Below, piece by piece: positions 4,965-5,775 of a stretch of 5,775 nucleotides of DNA. Position numbers and translations under genes: made by a program. The notes beneath the pieces are model-generated. The model was not told where the DNA came from and made no database searches. It worked only from the letters and a program-made list of their open reading frames with translations. Every line of letters starts with the position of its first letter. Positions within the stretch are counted from its first letter, which is position 1. The DNA is from Spirochaetales bacterium (GTDB taxonomy: Bacteria; Spirochaetota; Spirochaetia; DSM-27196; SLST01). The stretch spans positions 1-5,775 of the forward strand of contig SLST01000511.1 in the NCBI GenBank assembly GCA_007130265.1, read 5' to 3'.

Positions 4965-5775
4965 TCAGACCTCGTTCTCGTGGATGTAGTCGTAGTTGAA
5001 GTCGTACCCGAGTCCGGGAGCCTGCGGCATCTGCACGTAGCCGTCCGAGTCGATCGGGTCGTGGATCGTGTTCAGGTACGGCGCCGGCGTCTCGTAATCC
5101 ACGTGCGGATGCAGCAATCCGCGCTCGAAGAACTCGGCGTTCCGCATCGACCCCAGCAGATGGAGGTTGCCCGGGTGCGGCCCGTGAACGTCCATCGACA
5201 TCCGGAAGCACTCGGCGAGCGCGATGATCTTCAGCGAGGGGGTGATCCCGCCCACGTCGCCCACGCCGACCCGAAGCATGTCGCACGCGCCGCGCTCGAT
5301 CCACTCGGCGCGCGTGTGATGGCGTCCCAGAGCGACTTCGGGTGCGAGAACCGGGATGTCGAGCCGCTGCGTCAACCAGACGTATGAGGCGATGCTGTAC
5401 TCGTTCATCGGCTCCTCGTACCACGCGAACTCGAGCTTCTCGAGCTCGCGTCCCAGGTAGAGCGCCTCCTCCCGGTTGTAGTCGTGATACGGGTCGAGCA
5501 TCAGTGCGATATCGGGACCGACGCGTTCTCTGACGGCGCGGCAGATATCGGCGTCGAGGCGGGGATCCGGGGCCCCCGCTTTTGGCGGGTAGAAGCTGTG
5601 GATCTTGATCGCCCTGTAGCCGCGTTTCACGCAGGTCTCGGCGAAGTTCGCGTACGCCTCCGGCGTGTTGAGACCACCCTCGATGTCGTCGCCGACCATT
5701 GTGCTTGCGTACGCCTTGACCTTATCGCGATACGCTCCGATGAGCTTGTACACCGGCTGGCCGGTCACCTTGCCC
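4965..5775 (-). CDS. Mandelate racemase/muconate lactonizing enzyme family protein (enolase superfamily), C-terminal part
   Basis: The frame is open to the right edge, so the N-terminal capping domain is missing. About 269 residues are visible from G-K-V-T-G-Q-P-V-Y-K-L-I-G, the usual junction into the (beta/alpha)7-beta barrel. Numbering from the Val (GTG codon) at 5766-5768, the features are: Lys55-Ile-His57 in the second-strand base position, metal ligands Asp92 (LMLDPYH), Glu118 or Glu119 (WYEEP) and Glu144 (LAPEVALG), GVGDVGGIT at 168-176, His195 (MDVHG), and a C-terminal P-x-A-P-G-L-G motif. The family abstracts a proton next to a carboxylate using Mg2+. Many members are sugar-acid dehydratases, others racemases or epimerases, and the substrate here is not assignable. 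The GTG at 5766-5768 is internal, not a start. The gene ends with TGA at 4965-4967, 25 bases from the convergent sulfatase stop. Confidence 0.88.
   Translation of the reverse strand, partial: GKVTGQPVYKLIGAYRDKVKAYASTMVGDDIEGGLNTPEAYANFAETCVKRGYRAIKIHSFYPPKAGAPDPRLDADICRAVRERVGPDIALMLDPYHDYNREEALYLGRELEKLEFAWYEEPMNEYSIASYVWLTQRLDIPVLAPEVALGRHHTRAEWIERGACDMLRVGVGDVGGITPSLKIIALAECFRMSMDVHGPHPGNLHLLGSMRNAEFFERGLLHPHVDYETPAPYLNTIHDPIDSDGYVQMPQAPGLGYDFNYDYIHENEV
5423..5451. repeat. Strong inverted repeat inside the enolase-superfamily gene
   Basis: Thirteen-base arms (5423-5435 and 5439-5451) flank a 3-base centre, with one mismatch that becomes a G-U pair in the minus-strand transcript. The RNA could form a long stem with an AAG triloop. 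It encodes R-E-L-E-K-L-E-F-A, where repeated GAG/CTC codons for Glu and Leu favour such symmetry by chance. Confidence 0.45.

Noticed and set aside
4825..5424. Open frame (199 codons) on the minus strand overlapping the enolase-superfamily gene in another frame
   Set aside because: It is Arg-rich, with no domain, and lies within a gene whose own frame has clear family motifs through the same region.

Overview
The window is GC-rich (above 60% by eye) and densely packed. The longest non-coding stretch is the 87 bases between two divergent genes (3404-3490). It holds six protein genes, two of them cut by the window edges. There are no RNA genes, insertion sequences or CRISPR arrays. The organism is Gram-negative-like: it has a periplasmic LolA-like protein and an outer-membrane beta-barrel ending in Phe. 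A LolA-like protein next to a barrel of this type, together with a URO-D-like enzyme, a sulfatase and a mandelate-racemase-type enzyme, would suit a high-GC spirochaete or another free-living or host-associated polysaccharide degrader. That assignment is inference and weak.

Left (1-1803, + strand): the 3' end of a LolA-like 'outer membrane lipoprotein-sorting' protein, followed 9 bases later by a secreted outer-membrane barrel. They look like the tail of an envelope export operon whose upstream part, often an RND/MMPL permease in such clusters, lies outside the window.

Middle (1834-3403, - strand): a DinB-fold protein followed 4 bases later by a uroporphyrinogen-decarboxylase-superfamily protein. 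This is a tight two-gene operon that converges on the barrel gene.

Right (3491-4939, + strand): a formylglycine-type sulfatase without a signal peptide, divergent from the DinB gene. It converges on the C-terminal part of an enolase-superfamily (mandelate racemase/muconate lactonizing type) enzyme on the - strand (4965-5775, cut by the right edge). The sulfatase and the enolase-superfamily enzyme could both serve use of sulfated sugars or sugar acids, but only their proximity supports this.

No clearly new system is visible. The points most worth a second look are: paired divergent promoter-like elements that would give leaderless transcripts; a 25-base perfect palindrome inside the sulfatase gene; the unassigned DinB/URO-D-like gene pair; and altered active-site positions in the URO-D-like and enolase-superfamily proteins.
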